Below are positions 16,314 through 26,053 of a stretch of 64,000 bases of DNA, one piece after another (position 1 is the first letter of the stretch; each line of letters starts with the position of its first letter). The DNA comes from Spirochaetia bacterium. GTDB taxonomy: Bacteria > Spirochaetota > Spirochaetia > Treponematales > Breznakiellaceae. The stretch lies in assembly GCA_026002045.1 (NCBI GenBank), contig BOAV01000002.1:1-64000 (forward strand), read 5' to 3'. Below the pieces are notes generated by a model. The model was not told the DNA's origin, made no database searches, and saw only the letters and a list, made by a program, of their open reading frames with translations. The translations under genes were made by a program, and so were the position numbers.

Positions 16314-17591
16314 CTACTTTAACGATTTGGCCCGTTCCGCCAAAGCCGCCATCGCGGCCTCCGGGGTCTGCTGTCCTGAGTACACATAATCAAGGTACTC
16401 GTTCAACAGGGAAGTGTATTCCGCAAAGTCGGTAATCTGGGCATACTGGATGCCCTTTTCCAATCGCAGGGCGTCCATGAATTCTTTGAAACCCGGCTTG
16501 GCAAGCAGTTCCGCATCCGTATACAGGGATTGCAGGGCGGGGAGGTTCCCGTTACCGACCAGCAGAATCTTGGCGCCCACCGGACCGGAAAGCCATTTGA
16601 TAAAGTCCCAGGCGCCGTCTTTATGGGCGGCGGTAATGGGAATGAACACCGATTCGGTCTCGTAGCGGCTGGTTCCCTGCAATGCGGGATTGGCCTTGGT
16701 GCCGGGAATCAGGGCGATGCCGTAATTCACCGTGGACTTGAAATTCGCCATCATCGAAGGCAGCCAGGAACCGTCCAGGCGGAAGAGTTGTTTCCCCGCA
16801 AAGAACATATCCTGTTCGGTATAGCGGTTGGTATTGGCGGTGGCCACAAAGGCCTGCACCTTCCCGATGCCGTAGAGATTCCGGTAACGCACATTGTAGG
16901 TAAGGCTTTCGATGACCCCCGGAGATTGGGGAGTCAGGGTCTTGCCGTCTTCCGCCCACCAGCGTCCGCCGAAGGCGTAGATCAGTTCCTGCCGGGCCGA
17001 AGCCAGGGGGAACAGGGGATAACCCAGCACATCGATGTTGCCGCCAGCATCCAGCTTGGTGGCCTTTACCGCAATCTCGTACATTTCTTCCACGGTCTTG
17101 GGGGGCTCGGAATAACCGGCGGCTTTCAACAGATCCTTATTATAGAACATCTGAATCGTATAACCGCTGAGGGGCAAAGCAAAAAGTTCACCCTTAATCG
17201 AGTTGGCCTCGGTGGATTTGGCGGCGAAAGCCTTGGTATCAAACTTGTCCTTGTCAACATAGGACTTGAGACTGGTCAAAAGCCCATTGGCCTGATAGGT
17301 GGTAACCTGGGAATTCGATCCCTTTACCACATCCGGGGCCTCATTGCTGGCAAGGGCCACAATCAGTTTCTGCTGATCGTTCACGCTCAGGCCCTCGACC
17401 TTGTATTTGGTCTGGGAAGCGTTATAGGCCGCAATGGCCTTCTCGTACACCAGCGCCTCATCTCCGGTATTGTTATACCAGAAGCTTACCGCCTCCGGCC
17501 CCGATGCCGGGGCGGCCTTGTTCCCCGCGCAAAACCCCTGCGCCCCGATAAAAACCAGGGCTAAAACCATACACACAAAACTCTTCTTCAT
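16314..17591 (-). CDS. Extracellular sugar-binding protein (family 1)
   Basis: The 425-residue protein begins with a signal peptide, MKKSFVCMVLALVFIGAQG, followed by FCAGN. A spirochaetal lipobox with Phe at -1 is unusual but possible. The mature part has the family-1 fold: 'AALASNEAPDVVKGSNSQ'-like hinge, 'LPLSGYTIQMFYNKDLLKAAG' (a hallmark of CUT1 binding proteins), 'FFAGKQLFRLDGSWL' and 'AAHKDGAWDFIKWLSGP'. It captures a sugar outside the inner membrane and delivers it to the two permeases that follow. AGGAGG precedes the ATG. Confidence 0.92.
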   Translation of the reverse strand: MKKSFVCMVLALVFIGAQGFCAGNKAAPASGPEAVSFWYNNTGDEALVYEKAIAAYNASQTKYKVEGLSVNDQQKLIVALASNEAPDVVKGSNSQVTTYQANGLLTSLKSYVDKDKFDTKAFAAKSTEANSIKGELFALPLSGYTIQMFYNKDLLKAAGYSEPPKTVEEMYEIAVKATKLDAGGNIDVLGYPLFPLASARQELIYAFGGRWWAEDGKTLTPQSPGVIESLTYNVRYRNLYGIGKVQAFVATANTNRYTEQDMFFAGKQLFRLDGSWLPSMMANFKSTVNYGIALIPGTKANPALQGTSRYETESVFIPITAAHKDGAWDFIKWLSGPVGAKILLVGNGNLPALQSLYTDAELLAKPGFKEFMDALRLEKGIQYAQITDFAEYTSLLNEYLDYVYSGQQTPEAAMAALAERAKSLK

Positions 17592-17644
17592 ATATCCTCC
17601 TGATAAACTTTATCAAAAAAATCTACTATGATAAATCCCTTTGG

Positions 17645-18760
17645 TCAAGGGTTAAGTTTCCGCAGTACCCCAAGAAATTCCGATCCCCGGATACGTTCCT
17701 CTGGAATAAAATTTTTCCCGTCGGGGAGGGAAAGAAATTCCGATTCCACACATCCCATAACGGAATCAAAATAGGGGGATAGCAGGGGCAGATCCGCAAT
17801 GGGGCTGCGGGGATTGTTCATGTTTGCGTACCGGGACGAATACCGGGAGAGGAGGCCCCGGTTGGCCCGGTTTTCCGCGTAAAGCCGCCAGAGGAACCAT
17901 GCCGCCCCTGATCGCAGCACCGTTTCGTCTGGCTTCGGCTTTACTGCGGGCCATTCATTGACATTAACATCCTGCACTGCGGGAACAAAGGCCCGGTCCA
18001 AAAGGCGGGTAAACAGTTCTTCTGCGGGCCAGTCCCGTCCGGCGCTTAGAAAACGCAGAAGATCTGTTTCCGTCCGGACAAGCTCAATCATATCCCGCCA
18101 GCTCATGCCATCCTGTTGTATGATGGTGACGGTTTTGTTTTCGGCGCCCACGGCGATATCCCGGAGTTCCCAGGCCTTGTCCCGGTATATCCGGTACGTT
18201 TCTTCGTAAAAGGGCTTCGCCGACAGCAGGGCAAAAGCGGTGTCAAAGGCGGCCACCGCTTCGCTGAAACGGTTCAGATCAAAAAGCGTCCTGCCCCGCT
18301 CAATTTGCAATTCCCCCGCATTTTCTATCCGCAGGGCATTATCAACAAGGGCAAGCCGTTTTTGTAAATCCCGTTCCAGCCGGGCCGACAAAATAATTGA
18401 CGGCAGATTGAGGGGGGACAGACCCTGGGAGTTTTTCAGTTCCCGCTGGGCCTCACTGTTTTTTCCTTCCAGCAGATAGAGACGGCCCGACCATGCGGCA
18501 AGCTGTGCCTCAAAATCCCCATCGGGGACGGATCTCCGCTCCAGTTCCGCAATTTTCCGGCGCACCGGTGCAGCTTCTTCACGGGGCCTGTCGGATCTGT
18601 CAAGCCGGACAATCAGATCTTCCAGCTCCGCCAGTTCCCCCTGTGCCGCCGCATCCATGCCGGAAACCAGGCGATCCTTCTGCAGGGTCTGACAGCCGTT
18701 CAGGCTGAACAGCAGGAACATGACGCAGAGGAAATTTTTCGTTACCTTACGGTTCTTCAT
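17645..18760 (-). CDS. Lipoprotein with helical repeats
   Basis: The 371-residue protein has a lipoprotein signal peptide ending LNGC (residue ~23), so it should be membrane-anchored. The mature part is alpha-helical, with TPR-like segments ('LQIERGRTLFDLNRFSEAVAAFDTAF', ~150-175). No enzyme motif is seen. It starts 21 nt after the 907-residue gene and probably shares its transcript, which suggests a joint envelope role. The function is unknown. Confidence 0.7.
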   Translation of the reverse strand: MKNRKVTKNFLCVMFLLFSLNGCQTLQKDRLVSGMDAAAQGELAELEDLIVRLDRSDRPREEAAPVRRKIAELERRSVPDGDFEAQLAAWSGRLYLLEGKNSEAQRELKNSQGLSPLNLPSIILSARLERDLQKRLALVDNALRIENAGELQIERGRTLFDLNRFSEAVAAFDTAFALLSAKPFYEETYRIYRDKAWELRDIAVGAENKTVTIIQQDGMSWRDMIELVRTETDLLRFLSAGRDWPAEELFTRLLDRAFVPAVQDVNVNEWPAVKPKPDETVLRSGAAWFLWRLYAENRANRGLLSRYSSRYANMNNPRSPIADLPLLSPYFDSVMGCVESEFLSLPDGKNFIPEERIRGSEFLGVLRKLNP

Positions 18761-18781
18761 ATTCTACCCCGATTTTTCATC

Positions 18782-21505
18782 TTACCGAAACTGCCATTGA
18801 TATATCTTATTATCCATCCCCGCGCCCAGACATTCAAGTTTGCCGTCCCCGTTCAGGTCCGCAAAAACCGGCCGCCCCCAGACAGGCAGGGGGAAGCCGT
18901 CCAGGGAACTGAAATTCCGTGAGTACCCGTACAGGGCATTTCCCTCCCCGGAAAAAAAGATCTCATGGATTTTATCGCCGTCCACATCCACCGTGGTAAG
19001 ATAGCCCCCTTCGCGGACCGTCAGGTTGGGAATCTGCTGCCGGAGAAAATTCCCTTCAAGGTCAACCTGATAGAGAATACCCTCCCCATTGATAAGCCAC
19101 AGATACTGACCATCGTAAACCGGCTGCAAATAAAACACCCCCGGCAATTCAACGGGGAAACCCGGCAATGGTTCAGCGGTTTCCTCATAGACCGTAAGTT
19201 CCCCGGCCTGGGTAATAAAGGCCGCCAAAAGACGATTACCACCGGATCTACCGGCATTAGTATTACTGCGCGCAGCATTACTGTTGACAGTATTACTGTT
19301 AAAAAGCAGGGGCGATCCAAAGGCGATACCGGAACTTCCAGCGAAGCTCCCCCCGGAAACATACACGGGCCAGCCGGGAAGGGCTGCCCCGGCGCTGTCA
19401 TGTATCCGGAGTTCACCAAAAAAACTTTTGGGGTACAGGGCAAGGTATGTCTTGTTCTGCCAATCAATAAATTCCGGGGGTGAACGGAGGGGGGAGTCAA
19501 AAACCTGATCCCACTTTGAAATGCCCCCTGACCCGTCAATTACCGTAATCGAACCATCCTCGCCGCAGAGGTAGAGTTTTCCCCCGTGGGCCCCCGGCGC
19601 CGCGGACAGGCGGATACTGGTTACCACGGGAAAACCCTTGATCGCTTCCATGTTCTTGTCCGCCAGAGTGACCCTTCCCTGGGGGCTCACCACCCAGGCA
19701 ATACCATCGTTCCCCAGAGGGAGTCCCTCTGCGGGAATAACCCAGGGAAGCATCGGCGTTCCCCCGGCGGTTTTTAATTCATAAACCGATTTGTCCGCAG
19801 GGTTAATGGCAACCGCAGCGGCATCACGGGTGAGCAGAATTCTGCTTTCCCCGCCCTTGTTTGAAGCAGACTTGATCGGGACGCTATACAAGCGGCTGCC
19901 CGCCTTTCCGCCAAGATCGAAGGGATAGCCCATCACCGGAGAGAGGCCCTTCCCCGAACCGGGGATCACCGAAAGGGAAATTCTGCCGACCCCGTTTTCA
20001 AGGGAAAGCCGGGCCAGTCCCTGCCGGTACAAACGGAGGGCCGTGCTGACCGTGGTGTTCCCCTTGAGGAAAAAAGGCAGGGATCGATCCAATGAATAGA
20101 AAAGGCTGAAAGAAGTATTGTCCGAAGCGGTCCCCGCCAGTGTCCGCCAAACGTCAGACTTGGGAAGGGTCTCGTTCCGGCGGACGGCGTTTATCGCGGC
20201 CAACAGTGATTCTGCGGATTCGGAAACAAAAAGATAGTTATTCTGCACCGTATAATAGGGTGACGGAATCCGCAGCCCCATCAAATTCAAAATGGAATTG
20301 AGAAATTCCGGAAGCTGAATCCGGGGGATACGGGTGCCGTCAAGGTTAAGCTGAATATTTTCATTCACAAACATTGAAGAAAAAGCCTTATCAAAAATTT
20401 CCCTGCGTTTCTGCTCATCCCCTATTTCTATCACGATGACCGGATTCGGCCTGCCTTCCATACCAAAGACGGCAAACTCCGCGCCGGTCCAGGAATAGAG
20501 GATATCCTCCATGGTCAGCCTCAGCGCCATCCTGGCTCCGCTATCCGCCTTTTTCCATATTGCATCCCAGTCGGAACCGGCTGCGGAGGACACCCCGCTT
20601 AAAAGTTCCTGCAGTGATCCTGCGGAAAGGATGGTGGCGTACTGGGCGGTATCGGGCAGCATTGCTTTCAGGTTCAAGGCTGCGGAATCACGTTCGATGA
20701 TTTTTTTCAAAGCCTGATTATTCGATGCAAGGGGGGTAATCAAATTAATATTTAGCTGTTTGGGGGCAATCGAAATGCTCACTTCGATGGAGTCGGGGAA
20801 CTGGATCTGCTCCAGGAATGCAGCAACCATGGGCTCCCCGGTTCCCAGCATTTCCTCCAGAAAGGCAGGGGCAAACAGAAGGGCCGCGTCATAATCCCGT
20901 GAATAGAGGGTCTTTTCGTTAGACCCCCGGCGATCCCCGTCACGGGATGTACCGTTCAGCACCGATTCAAAGAGGGCGGAATTATTGGAGATGATAAGCA
21001 GATTGTGGTAAGGTCCGACAAAAAAAACCGTCCCATCGGCTGCACGGTATTCAAAGCGGGAATTTTTCCCCGCCTGCACATAGTAAAGGCCGGGTATGGT
21101 CAGCCGCCCCGCCAGAACGGGCAGCATCTTGAAAAGCGGCGACAGGACGCCGAAGTCCCAGGCCCCCAGGAACCGGCCATTGGACAATAAGGCCCCCTCC
21201 AGCCGCCCCCTGGCGGCAAAGCGGACCAAGCGGTTTTCCAGCAGACCGCTTTCCCGCAGCTGCCTGAGGGCAGGCGCGGCGGGGGCGATCCCCTGAATAG
21301 ACAAAATATCCGGCAGGGTTTCATGGCCCAGAACCCGCTCCGCAAGGCGCACCGGGTTGGGGATACCGGCATAAAGGGAAAAAGAGTCGGGAATAACCGC
21401 ATCGGGGCTTTGGCGGCCGATAAAGGAAAGCCCCACAAAAACAAGGGGGATGCCGATAAGGATGAAGAGAAAAATCCCCAGGATAAGACGCCGTTTCTTT
21501 GCCAT
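18782..21505 (-). CDS. Large membrane-anchored protein with FG-GAP/propeller-like C-terminus
   Basis: The 907-residue protein has one N-terminal membrane segment (RRLILGIFLFILIGIPLVFVG cut short here, ~5-30) and a long exported part. Residues ~30-560 resemble DUF3352-type bacterial proteins: 'SRFEYRAADGTVFFVGPYHN', 'DAALLFAPAFLEEMLG'. The C-terminal ~300 residues carry beta-propeller signatures, including 'VDVDGDKIHEIFFSG' and 'FADLNGDGKLECLGAG', which are calcium-binding DxDxDG loops. Around residue 735-750 there is an Asn/Ser/Thr-rich insertion (NSNTVNSNAARSNTNA) made of three copies of the CAGTAATRCT palindrome. Function unknown; an outer-envelope scaffold role is only a guess. Confidence 0.65.
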   Translation of the reverse strand: MAKKRRLILGIFLFILIGIPLVFVGLSFIGRQSPDAVIPDSFSLYAGIPNPVRLAERVLGHETLPDILSIQGIAPAAPALRQLRESGLLENRLVRFAARGRLEGALLSNGRFLGAWDFGVLSPLFKMLPVLAGRLTIPGLYYVQAGKNSRFEYRAADGTVFFVGPYHNLLIISNNSALFESVLNGTSRDGDRRGSNEKTLYSRDYDAALLFAPAFLEEMLGTGEPMVAAFLEQIQFPDSIEVSISIAPKQLNINLITPLASNNQALKKIIERDSAALNLKAMLPDTAQYATILSAGSLQELLSGVSSAAGSDWDAIWKKADSGARMALRLTMEDILYSWTGAEFAVFGMEGRPNPVIVIEIGDEQKRREIFDKAFSSMFVNENIQLNLDGTRIPRIQLPEFLNSILNLMGLRIPSPYYTVQNNYLFVSESAESLLAAINAVRRNETLPKSDVWRTLAGTASDNTSFSLFYSLDRSLPFFLKGNTTVSTALRLYRQGLARLSLENGVGRISLSVIPGSGKGLSPVMGYPFDLGGKAGSRLYSVPIKSASNKGGESRILLTRDAAAVAINPADKSVYELKTAGGTPMLPWVIPAEGLPLGNDGIAWVVSPQGRVTLADKNMEAIKGFPVVTSIRLSAAPGAHGGKLYLCGEDGSITVIDGSGGISKWDQVFDSPLRSPPEFIDWQNKTYLALYPKSFFGELRIHDSAGAALPGWPVYVSGGSFAGSSGIAFGSPLLFNSNTVNSNAARSNTNAGRSGGNRLLAAFITQAGELTVYEETAEPLPGFPVELPGVFYLQPVYDGQYLWLINGEGILYQVDLEGNFLRQQIPNLTVREGGYLTTVDVDGDKIHEIFFSGEGNALYGYSRNFSSLDGFPLPVWGRPVFADLNGDGKLECLGAGMDNKIYQWQFR
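19257..19298. repeat. Three tandem copies of the CAGTANTACTG palindrome in coding DNA
   Basis: Reading the plus strand: AGTATTACTGCG, then CAGCATTACTG, then a perfect CAGTATTACTG at 19288-19298. They encode the Asn/Ser-rich insertion of the 907-residue protein. Other perfect copies lie at 34705-34715 (in aroA), 41619-41629 (TPR protein) and 42579-42589 (end of aroK). Near copies lie at 13726, 41550, 42752, 42804, 44947 and 45931. Confidence 0.7.
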
Positions 21506-21560
21506 AATGGGTTATTTTACCCCAAATCGCAAAAAATGCAATGATGGACAAGGAGGGTTT

Positions 21561-21633
21561 TAGCAGCAATAGGGATTGAACCTATGACACAACGGATATG
21601 AGCCGTTTGCTCTACCAACTGAGCTATGCTGCC
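21561..21633 (-). tRNA. tRNA-Met (anticodon CAT, elongator type)
   Basis: The acceptor GGCAGCA pairs with TGCTGCT, with an A discriminator. D arm AGCTCAGTTGGTAGAGC, anticodon stem AACGG/CCGTT around CTCATAT and T arm AGGTTCAATCC are all well formed over 73 nt. It lacks the GGG/CCC anticodon stem of initiators. A CAT anticodon could also be tRNA-Ile2 with lysidine; the elongator Met reading is preferred but not proven. Confidence 0.9.
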
Positions 21634-21771
21634 GTAATCGCCGAATGGCGATAATAAAATAACATTCCTCTCAGCAAACAGCCCGAAGGGATGTATGCTA
21701 CCACGATACAGATAAACTTATCAAATTAAGCCGGGTTTGTCAATTCGTCTCGTTTACCCGTACCGCAGATG

Positions 21772-22914
21772 CTATATCGCCAGCCCCGCTTCTGCCGGGG
21801 AGCCGCCATAGGATTCGTCCAGGTAGCCCCGGGGGATGGGATTCGGGCGCTCAAAACTGGATGTCATCTGGTAGAACTGTTGGGTTTCGCAGCTCTTGTA
21901 GAGGCCCAGGAGCAGTTCCAGGCCGTGGAAGGCCATTTCCTTGGATGTCCGGGGTCTCCGGCCAAGCCGCAGGGACCAGGCCAGTTCCGCAGGGCCGATG
22001 CCCCGGGAATTCGTTGTAAAGGCGTGGGTGTGGGGCAAAGTGACCGGTTCGGTGGCGCCCTTAAGGATTACCTTTACATCGCCGCCGAACTGGTTGGGAT
22101 CGGGCAGGTAGAGGATGCCGTCAGTGCCGAAGATGGTGATCTGGGGCTTTTCGTTGCCGATGCTGGATGAGTTGAAGTGGAGGTTGCCGAAGACGCCGCT
22201 GGCAAAGCGGAAGCTGCCCACCACAAGGTTTTCCGCCTCAAGCCGGAATTTCTGGCCGAAGTCTTCCTTGTTGGGGAAGTAGTGGGTCCGTTCCGGCCGG
22301 ATGGTGGTCACAAAGCCGCTGACGTCCTGCACGGGGCCCAGAAGGCTCAACATGGCGGTAACGTAATAGACGCCCACATCAAGACCGATGCCGCCGCCGG
22401 GCAGGGCGGTAAAGGGATACCGTTCCGCAAGGAGCCCCGAATCGCGGTTCAAAGTGGCGGTTACCGAAGTGACATCCCCGATGAGACCGGAATCAAGGTA
22501 GAAACGGGCATCCTGTATGGCCTGGCCCATGAAGGTGTCCGGGGCGTTGCCGTAGAGGAGGCCCTTTTTGTCCGCAAGCTGGACCAGTTCACGGGCGGAT
22601 TCGATCGAAAGATCGATGGGCTTTTCGGAATAGAGATTTTTCCCCGCATTAAGGACCTGGGTACTCACCAAGTGGTGGTTCTTCGGGTCCGTGATGTTCA
22701 GTACCAGCTCAATGTCCTTATCGTTGAGGATCTCTTCAATGTTCATCTGTTTGATATTGAACTGCTTGGCCCGTTTTTCCATCCGTTCTTTAATGATATC
22801 GCAGCAGCCAATAACCTCGAGTATCTCGAATTTGCCGGTCATGTTGGTAAGGTAGATTTCGCTGATAACACCGCAGCCGACCACCGCAACTTTAACTTTC
22901 TTGATTTTGTCCAT
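21772..22914 (-). CDS. Gfo/Idh/MocA family NAD(P)-dependent oxidoreductase
   Basis: This 380-residue sugar or inositol dehydrogenase-like protein has an N-terminal Rossmann fold: 'KVAVVGCGVISEIYLTNM' (~7-24, GxGxxS/G-type) and 'ELVLNITDPKNHHLVSTQVL'. The family signature is 'GKNLYSEKPIDLSIESARELV', with the catalytic-region EKP. The C-terminal alpha/beta domain holds 'GGIGLDVGVYYVTAMLSLLG'. AGGAGT lies 9 nt before the ATG. It stands alone between tRNA-Met and the 941-residue gene. The substrate is not predictable; sugar catabolism is likely from family knowledge. Confidence 0.9.
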   Translation of the reverse strand: MDKIKKVKVAVVGCGVISEIYLTNMTGKFEILEVIGCCDIIKERMEKRAKQFNIKQMNIEEILNDKDIELVLNITDPKNHHLVSTQVLNAGKNLYSEKPIDLSIESARELVQLADKKGLLYGNAPDTFMGQAIQDARFYLDSGLIGDVTSVTATLNRDSGLLAERYPFTALPGGGIGLDVGVYYVTAMLSLLGPVQDVSGFVTTIRPERTHYFPNKEDFGQKFRLEAENLVVGSFRFASGVFGNLHFNSSSIGNEKPQITIFGTDGILYLPDPNQFGGDVKVILKGATEPVTLPHTHAFTTNSRGIGPAELAWSLRLGRRPRTSKEMAFHGLELLLGLYKSCETQQFYQMTSSFERPNPIPRGYLDESYGGSPAEAGLAI

Positions 22915-22937
22915 TTCAAATTACTCCTTTATATAAA

Positions 22938-25763
22938 TTATATTAACTTGTACTCTTTGGCGGCAAGGCTGAGGGCGTTGTTCCAGCGGGGCTCGGAGAG
23001 GTAATCCCGGCGGATGTCCACATCGTCGATTTGGCTGGCCCGGCGCTGGAGCCGCTTAAAGGCCATACTCACCGCAGTGTTCATATCAACCTGGGGGGCC
23101 CTGGACTCTTCTAGCACCCGATACCAGGCGTAAAAATAAAAGGCATCGTTGGGGTCCATCCCGGAAAGCCGTTCATCCCGGAGGATACGCTGCATGTTTT
23201 GCATCGCCGCTTCCCCTCCGGCGGTGGAAATCCGGCAGAGAGCCAGGGAATGATAAGCCGAAATCATCCGGTCCCAAAATTCCTTCTGGGGAAGGAGCAG
23301 CAATTCGCACTGGGCAAAACCGCTGCGCCAATCCGGCTGCTCGGTATACAGGAAATAGTCCTGGGGAACCACTGCGGCAAGGCGATCCGCAAGCTCCACG
23401 GTCCGCTCGAAATCCCCCGCCAGATAGACGGCCTCAATCTCAAAAAGGTCCGCATCGGGGCAGCCCCCTTCCGGTTTGGGGATAAGCAGGTCCCCGGTGT
23501 AGACCTGGGACCGGTAGACCCAGGCCGACAGCAGCCCTTCTTTGGCAGGGGTATTCAAGCCCATGGGATTTTTCTGTATATCCTCAAAAATGGAACAGGC
23601 GTCCTGATAACGGCCCAGTTCAAAGGCCAGCTTCCCCCGGAGAAACCGGGCGCGGTCGGCCCAATCGGGCCTTCCTGCGGCGGCGGACTGGGTTTCCGCC
23701 TGGGCTGCAAGCCGTTCAGCCTTGGAAAGATTTCCGGAAAGGAACTGTGCTGAGGCGGCATAATAGGAAGATACCCCCAACTCGTCAACATTGCCGGATT
23801 TTTCCGCATTTTCCACCGCAAAGGTCACATAATCAATGGTTTCCCCCACCTGCTGTTTTACGAGATACGCCAGGGAAAAAAGCCGGTAGGACTGGGCAAG
23901 ACCAGTCCAGTTCCGGGCCTGGCTGAGGAGGACCGCCTCCTTTACCGTTTCCAGGGCGGCGGGTATATCCTTGATACTCAGATGATAGGCAGTGACATTG
24001 GCCAAAACCTGGACTTTATACACCGGAGACAACTGCTCTGCAGCGGGCAGATCGCCAAAGGCCTCCCGTATCTCCTTTTCATCCCCGTGGACCAGGGCTT
24101 TATGGGTCTTGAAAAGATATAAAATCGTAAAAGACCGTTCTTTTCCAATTATTTTTTCCAGATTCCCCGTCTTAATGGCCTGCTCGATCCGGGTGTATGT
24201 ACCATTGACCAGATCCGAGGTAACTCCCTTGAGAACAAGTTCATCCCTCTGGGCAATATCCCGGGCGGTCCCTGCCGCCAAACTATTCCCCAGTTCCGCA
24301 AGGGCCTCAAGAAGGGGGAAACAGGGATAGATCCGGCGGCGGCCTACCCAGGCCAGAAGACGGTTCCGCACCAGTGCATGAACGGTTTCCTTCCGCTCCC
24401 CAAGAATCCGTTCCGCCCGGATAGCGCAGTTCCGGATACGGGGCAGGGGATCATCGGGAAAATCCACTACCCCCAGAAAACCAAGCATACCCAGGGCGCG
24501 GGAAATCATGGCGGGATTCTTCCCCTCCTCCTCAAGGAGGGCGCTTAACAGGGCTCCCGGAAAATAGCAGCCCAAAAGATGAAAGGTGTATGCGATTTCC
24601 CAAAGATCCCGGGGCATTTCAGAAACAGCAACAGCCTGATTCTCCGCGTCCAGCCGAATCACCCGGGGAAAGACCCGGTCCCATGCCTTGATCCGTTCCT
24701 CGACCGGGACGATCCTTGAGGCGGCCATAACAACCGAGTCCTGACCAATAGTGGCAGTACCGTAAACCAACAGATTTCCCCGGTCTGCAAAAACGGTCCA
24801 GGTATCCATAAAAAGCCGGATCACCCCATCTTCCGCCCGTTGGATGTTTTCCAGGATCAGCACCGGGGACAGGTTCATCCTGGTGACAGCGGCGGCGTAG
24901 ATTTCCAGGAATAACATGAAAAAACGGGAAGCGGTCCGGGTCATAAAGGCTGAAATTTCAGAGCGGAGCCGATCCCGAAACAGGGATTCACCCAGGTGAT
25001 CCAGTTCCTGCAAAATCTCAGCGGGAACCTTTGAGTTGATGAAAAATTCCCGGATTTTGGGACTATAGGCATCGATCAAAGGGGAAAGCAGGCAGCCCCC
25101 CGCGCCAAAACGGACAATCAGAGGCGGGATATCCCTCAAAATTTTCTTGCAATATCGGTACAGACCATCCCGTTTCCCCGAAAATTCGGGTCCCAGGAGC
25201 AGCATATTCCGCTTCCCCCCCGACCCCAGGGCTTTGAGGATGGTCTCCCGCAGCGGGTAGGGTTTGGCATTAATTTCCTCAAAGATCTTTATACCCTTGA
25301 GCCGTGTATAATCTTCCCCACCGGGCATCTCACCCTTGCCGGGGTTGGCTTCCGGTTTTTCAAAAGAAAGATAATATCCAAGGGCCTGCTGCGCCGCCGG
25401 ATCGCACCAGACCGAGATATTGCTTTCGCAAGGGAGGCCTGCCGCCCCATGGGCGAACTCACGGCAAAGCCGCTCCTCATCATCCTCCGGGATATCCCGG
25501 CCAATGACCATGGTATAGCCGTAGAGATCTGCGGCGGCTTCATTCAGGGAATTTAGGATGCTTTCAATAAGGATAAGGATGTCAAGCCAAACCCCCAGGG
25601 TATTTTCATCAAAGGAGGCTGTCATAAGCCGACGTTCGTTCTTCGGGTTTCCCCCGGCGGTCTCAATGGCCCGGGTGATGAATTTTTCCAGGCCCCTAAC
25701 CAGTTCGGGCCGGGTACGGCGGAGCTGGGATCTGAACCGAAGGGAAAACAACAAACGAATCAT
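22938..25763 (-). CDS. Large STAND-like ATPase with TPR-rich C-terminus
   Basis: The 941-residue protein has an unassigned N-terminal ~150 residues and a P-loop ATPase core, with Walker A-like 'LLLGPEFSGKRDGLYRYCKK' (~192-210; Arg-Asp follow the Lys in place of Thr/Ser). A Walker B-like strand is 'LSPVLILENIQRAEDGVI', with Glu-Asn in place of Asp-Asp/Glu. From about 500 onward it is helical repeats, including 'VTAYHLSIKDIPAALETVKEAVLLS' in TPR style. The architecture resembles MalT-like or adenylate-cyclase-associated STAND regulators, but no DNA-binding or cyclase domain was found. The degenerate P-loop makes ATP hydrolysis doubtful. Function unknown. Confidence 0.6.
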   Translation of the reverse strand: MIRLLFSLRFRSQLRRTRPELVRGLEKFITRAIETAGGNPKNERRLMTASFDENTLGVWLDILILIESILNSLNEAAADLYGYTMVIGRDIPEDDEERLCREFAHGAAGLPCESNISVWCDPAAQQALGYYLSFEKPEANPGKGEMPGGEDYTRLKGIKIFEEINAKPYPLRETILKALGSGGKRNMLLLGPEFSGKRDGLYRYCKKILRDIPPLIVRFGAGGCLLSPLIDAYSPKIREFFINSKVPAEILQELDHLGESLFRDRLRSEISAFMTRTASRFFMLFLEIYAAAVTRMNLSPVLILENIQRAEDGVIRLFMDTWTVFADRGNLLVYGTATIGQDSVVMAASRIVPVEERIKAWDRVFPRVIRLDAENQAVAVSEMPRDLWEIAYTFHLLGCYFPGALLSALLEEEGKNPAMISRALGMLGFLGVVDFPDDPLPRIRNCAIRAERILGERKETVHALVRNRLLAWVGRRRIYPCFPLLEALAELGNSLAAGTARDIAQRDELVLKGVTSDLVNGTYTRIEQAIKTGNLEKIIGKERSFTILYLFKTHKALVHGDEKEIREAFGDLPAAEQLSPVYKVQVLANVTAYHLSIKDIPAALETVKEAVLLSQARNWTGLAQSYRLFSLAYLVKQQVGETIDYVTFAVENAEKSGNVDELGVSSYYAASAQFLSGNLSKAERLAAQAETQSAAAGRPDWADRARFLRGKLAFELGRYQDACSIFEDIQKNPMGLNTPAKEGLLSAWVYRSQVYTGDLLIPKPEGGCPDADLFEIEAVYLAGDFERTVELADRLAAVVPQDYFLYTEQPDWRSGFAQCELLLLPQKEFWDRMISAYHSLALCRISTAGGEAAMQNMQRILRDERLSGMDPNDAFYFYAWYRVLEESRAPQVDMNTAVSMAFKRLQRRASQIDDVDIRRDYLSEPRWNNALSLAAKEYKLI

Positions 25764-25803
25764 GTTGAATTAGTATACACTGAAAAAGGGCGGCGTGCCA
25801 TAT

Positions 25804-25963
25804 CCCCCCCCTGCAACCGTGCAGTCTCACGGGCACGCAGATGAATAATCGGGGGTCCTGTCAGGGAATTGCATGTCCTTCTGCGAAGGCCACGCAATTC
25901 CCTGACACCCCCGCCGCCGTTATCCCCAGCGTGCCCGTCACAAACTCCGGTTGCAGGGGGCTG
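25804..25963. repeat. Fold-back repeat (a), long form with its own inner hairpin
   Basis: The ends CCCCCTGCAACCG (25807-25819) and CGGTTGCAGGGGG (25948-25960) are inverted repeats. ACGGGCACGC and GCGTGCCCGT form a second pair inside. A different inner module folds by GTCAGGGAATTGC (25860-25872) with GCAATTCCCTGAC (25894-25906). The outer ends match repeats b, c and d, but the inner part does not, so the family is modular. Downstream, 25964-26053 has a possible promoter (TTGCAT, 17 nt, TAATAT at 26042) close to the next start. Confidence 0.8.
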
Positions 25964-26053
25964 AGCTGGTAGTGGGGAAGAGGCAATGCTTCGGGTGGGG
26001 CGGCTATTGTTTTTTTGGTTGCATAAAAGAATAGGGGACATTAATATAGAAAC

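Noticed and set aside
16530..17564. Open frame of 344 codons opposite the sugar-binding protein
   Set aside because: It is the antisense shadow of a clear binding-protein gene.
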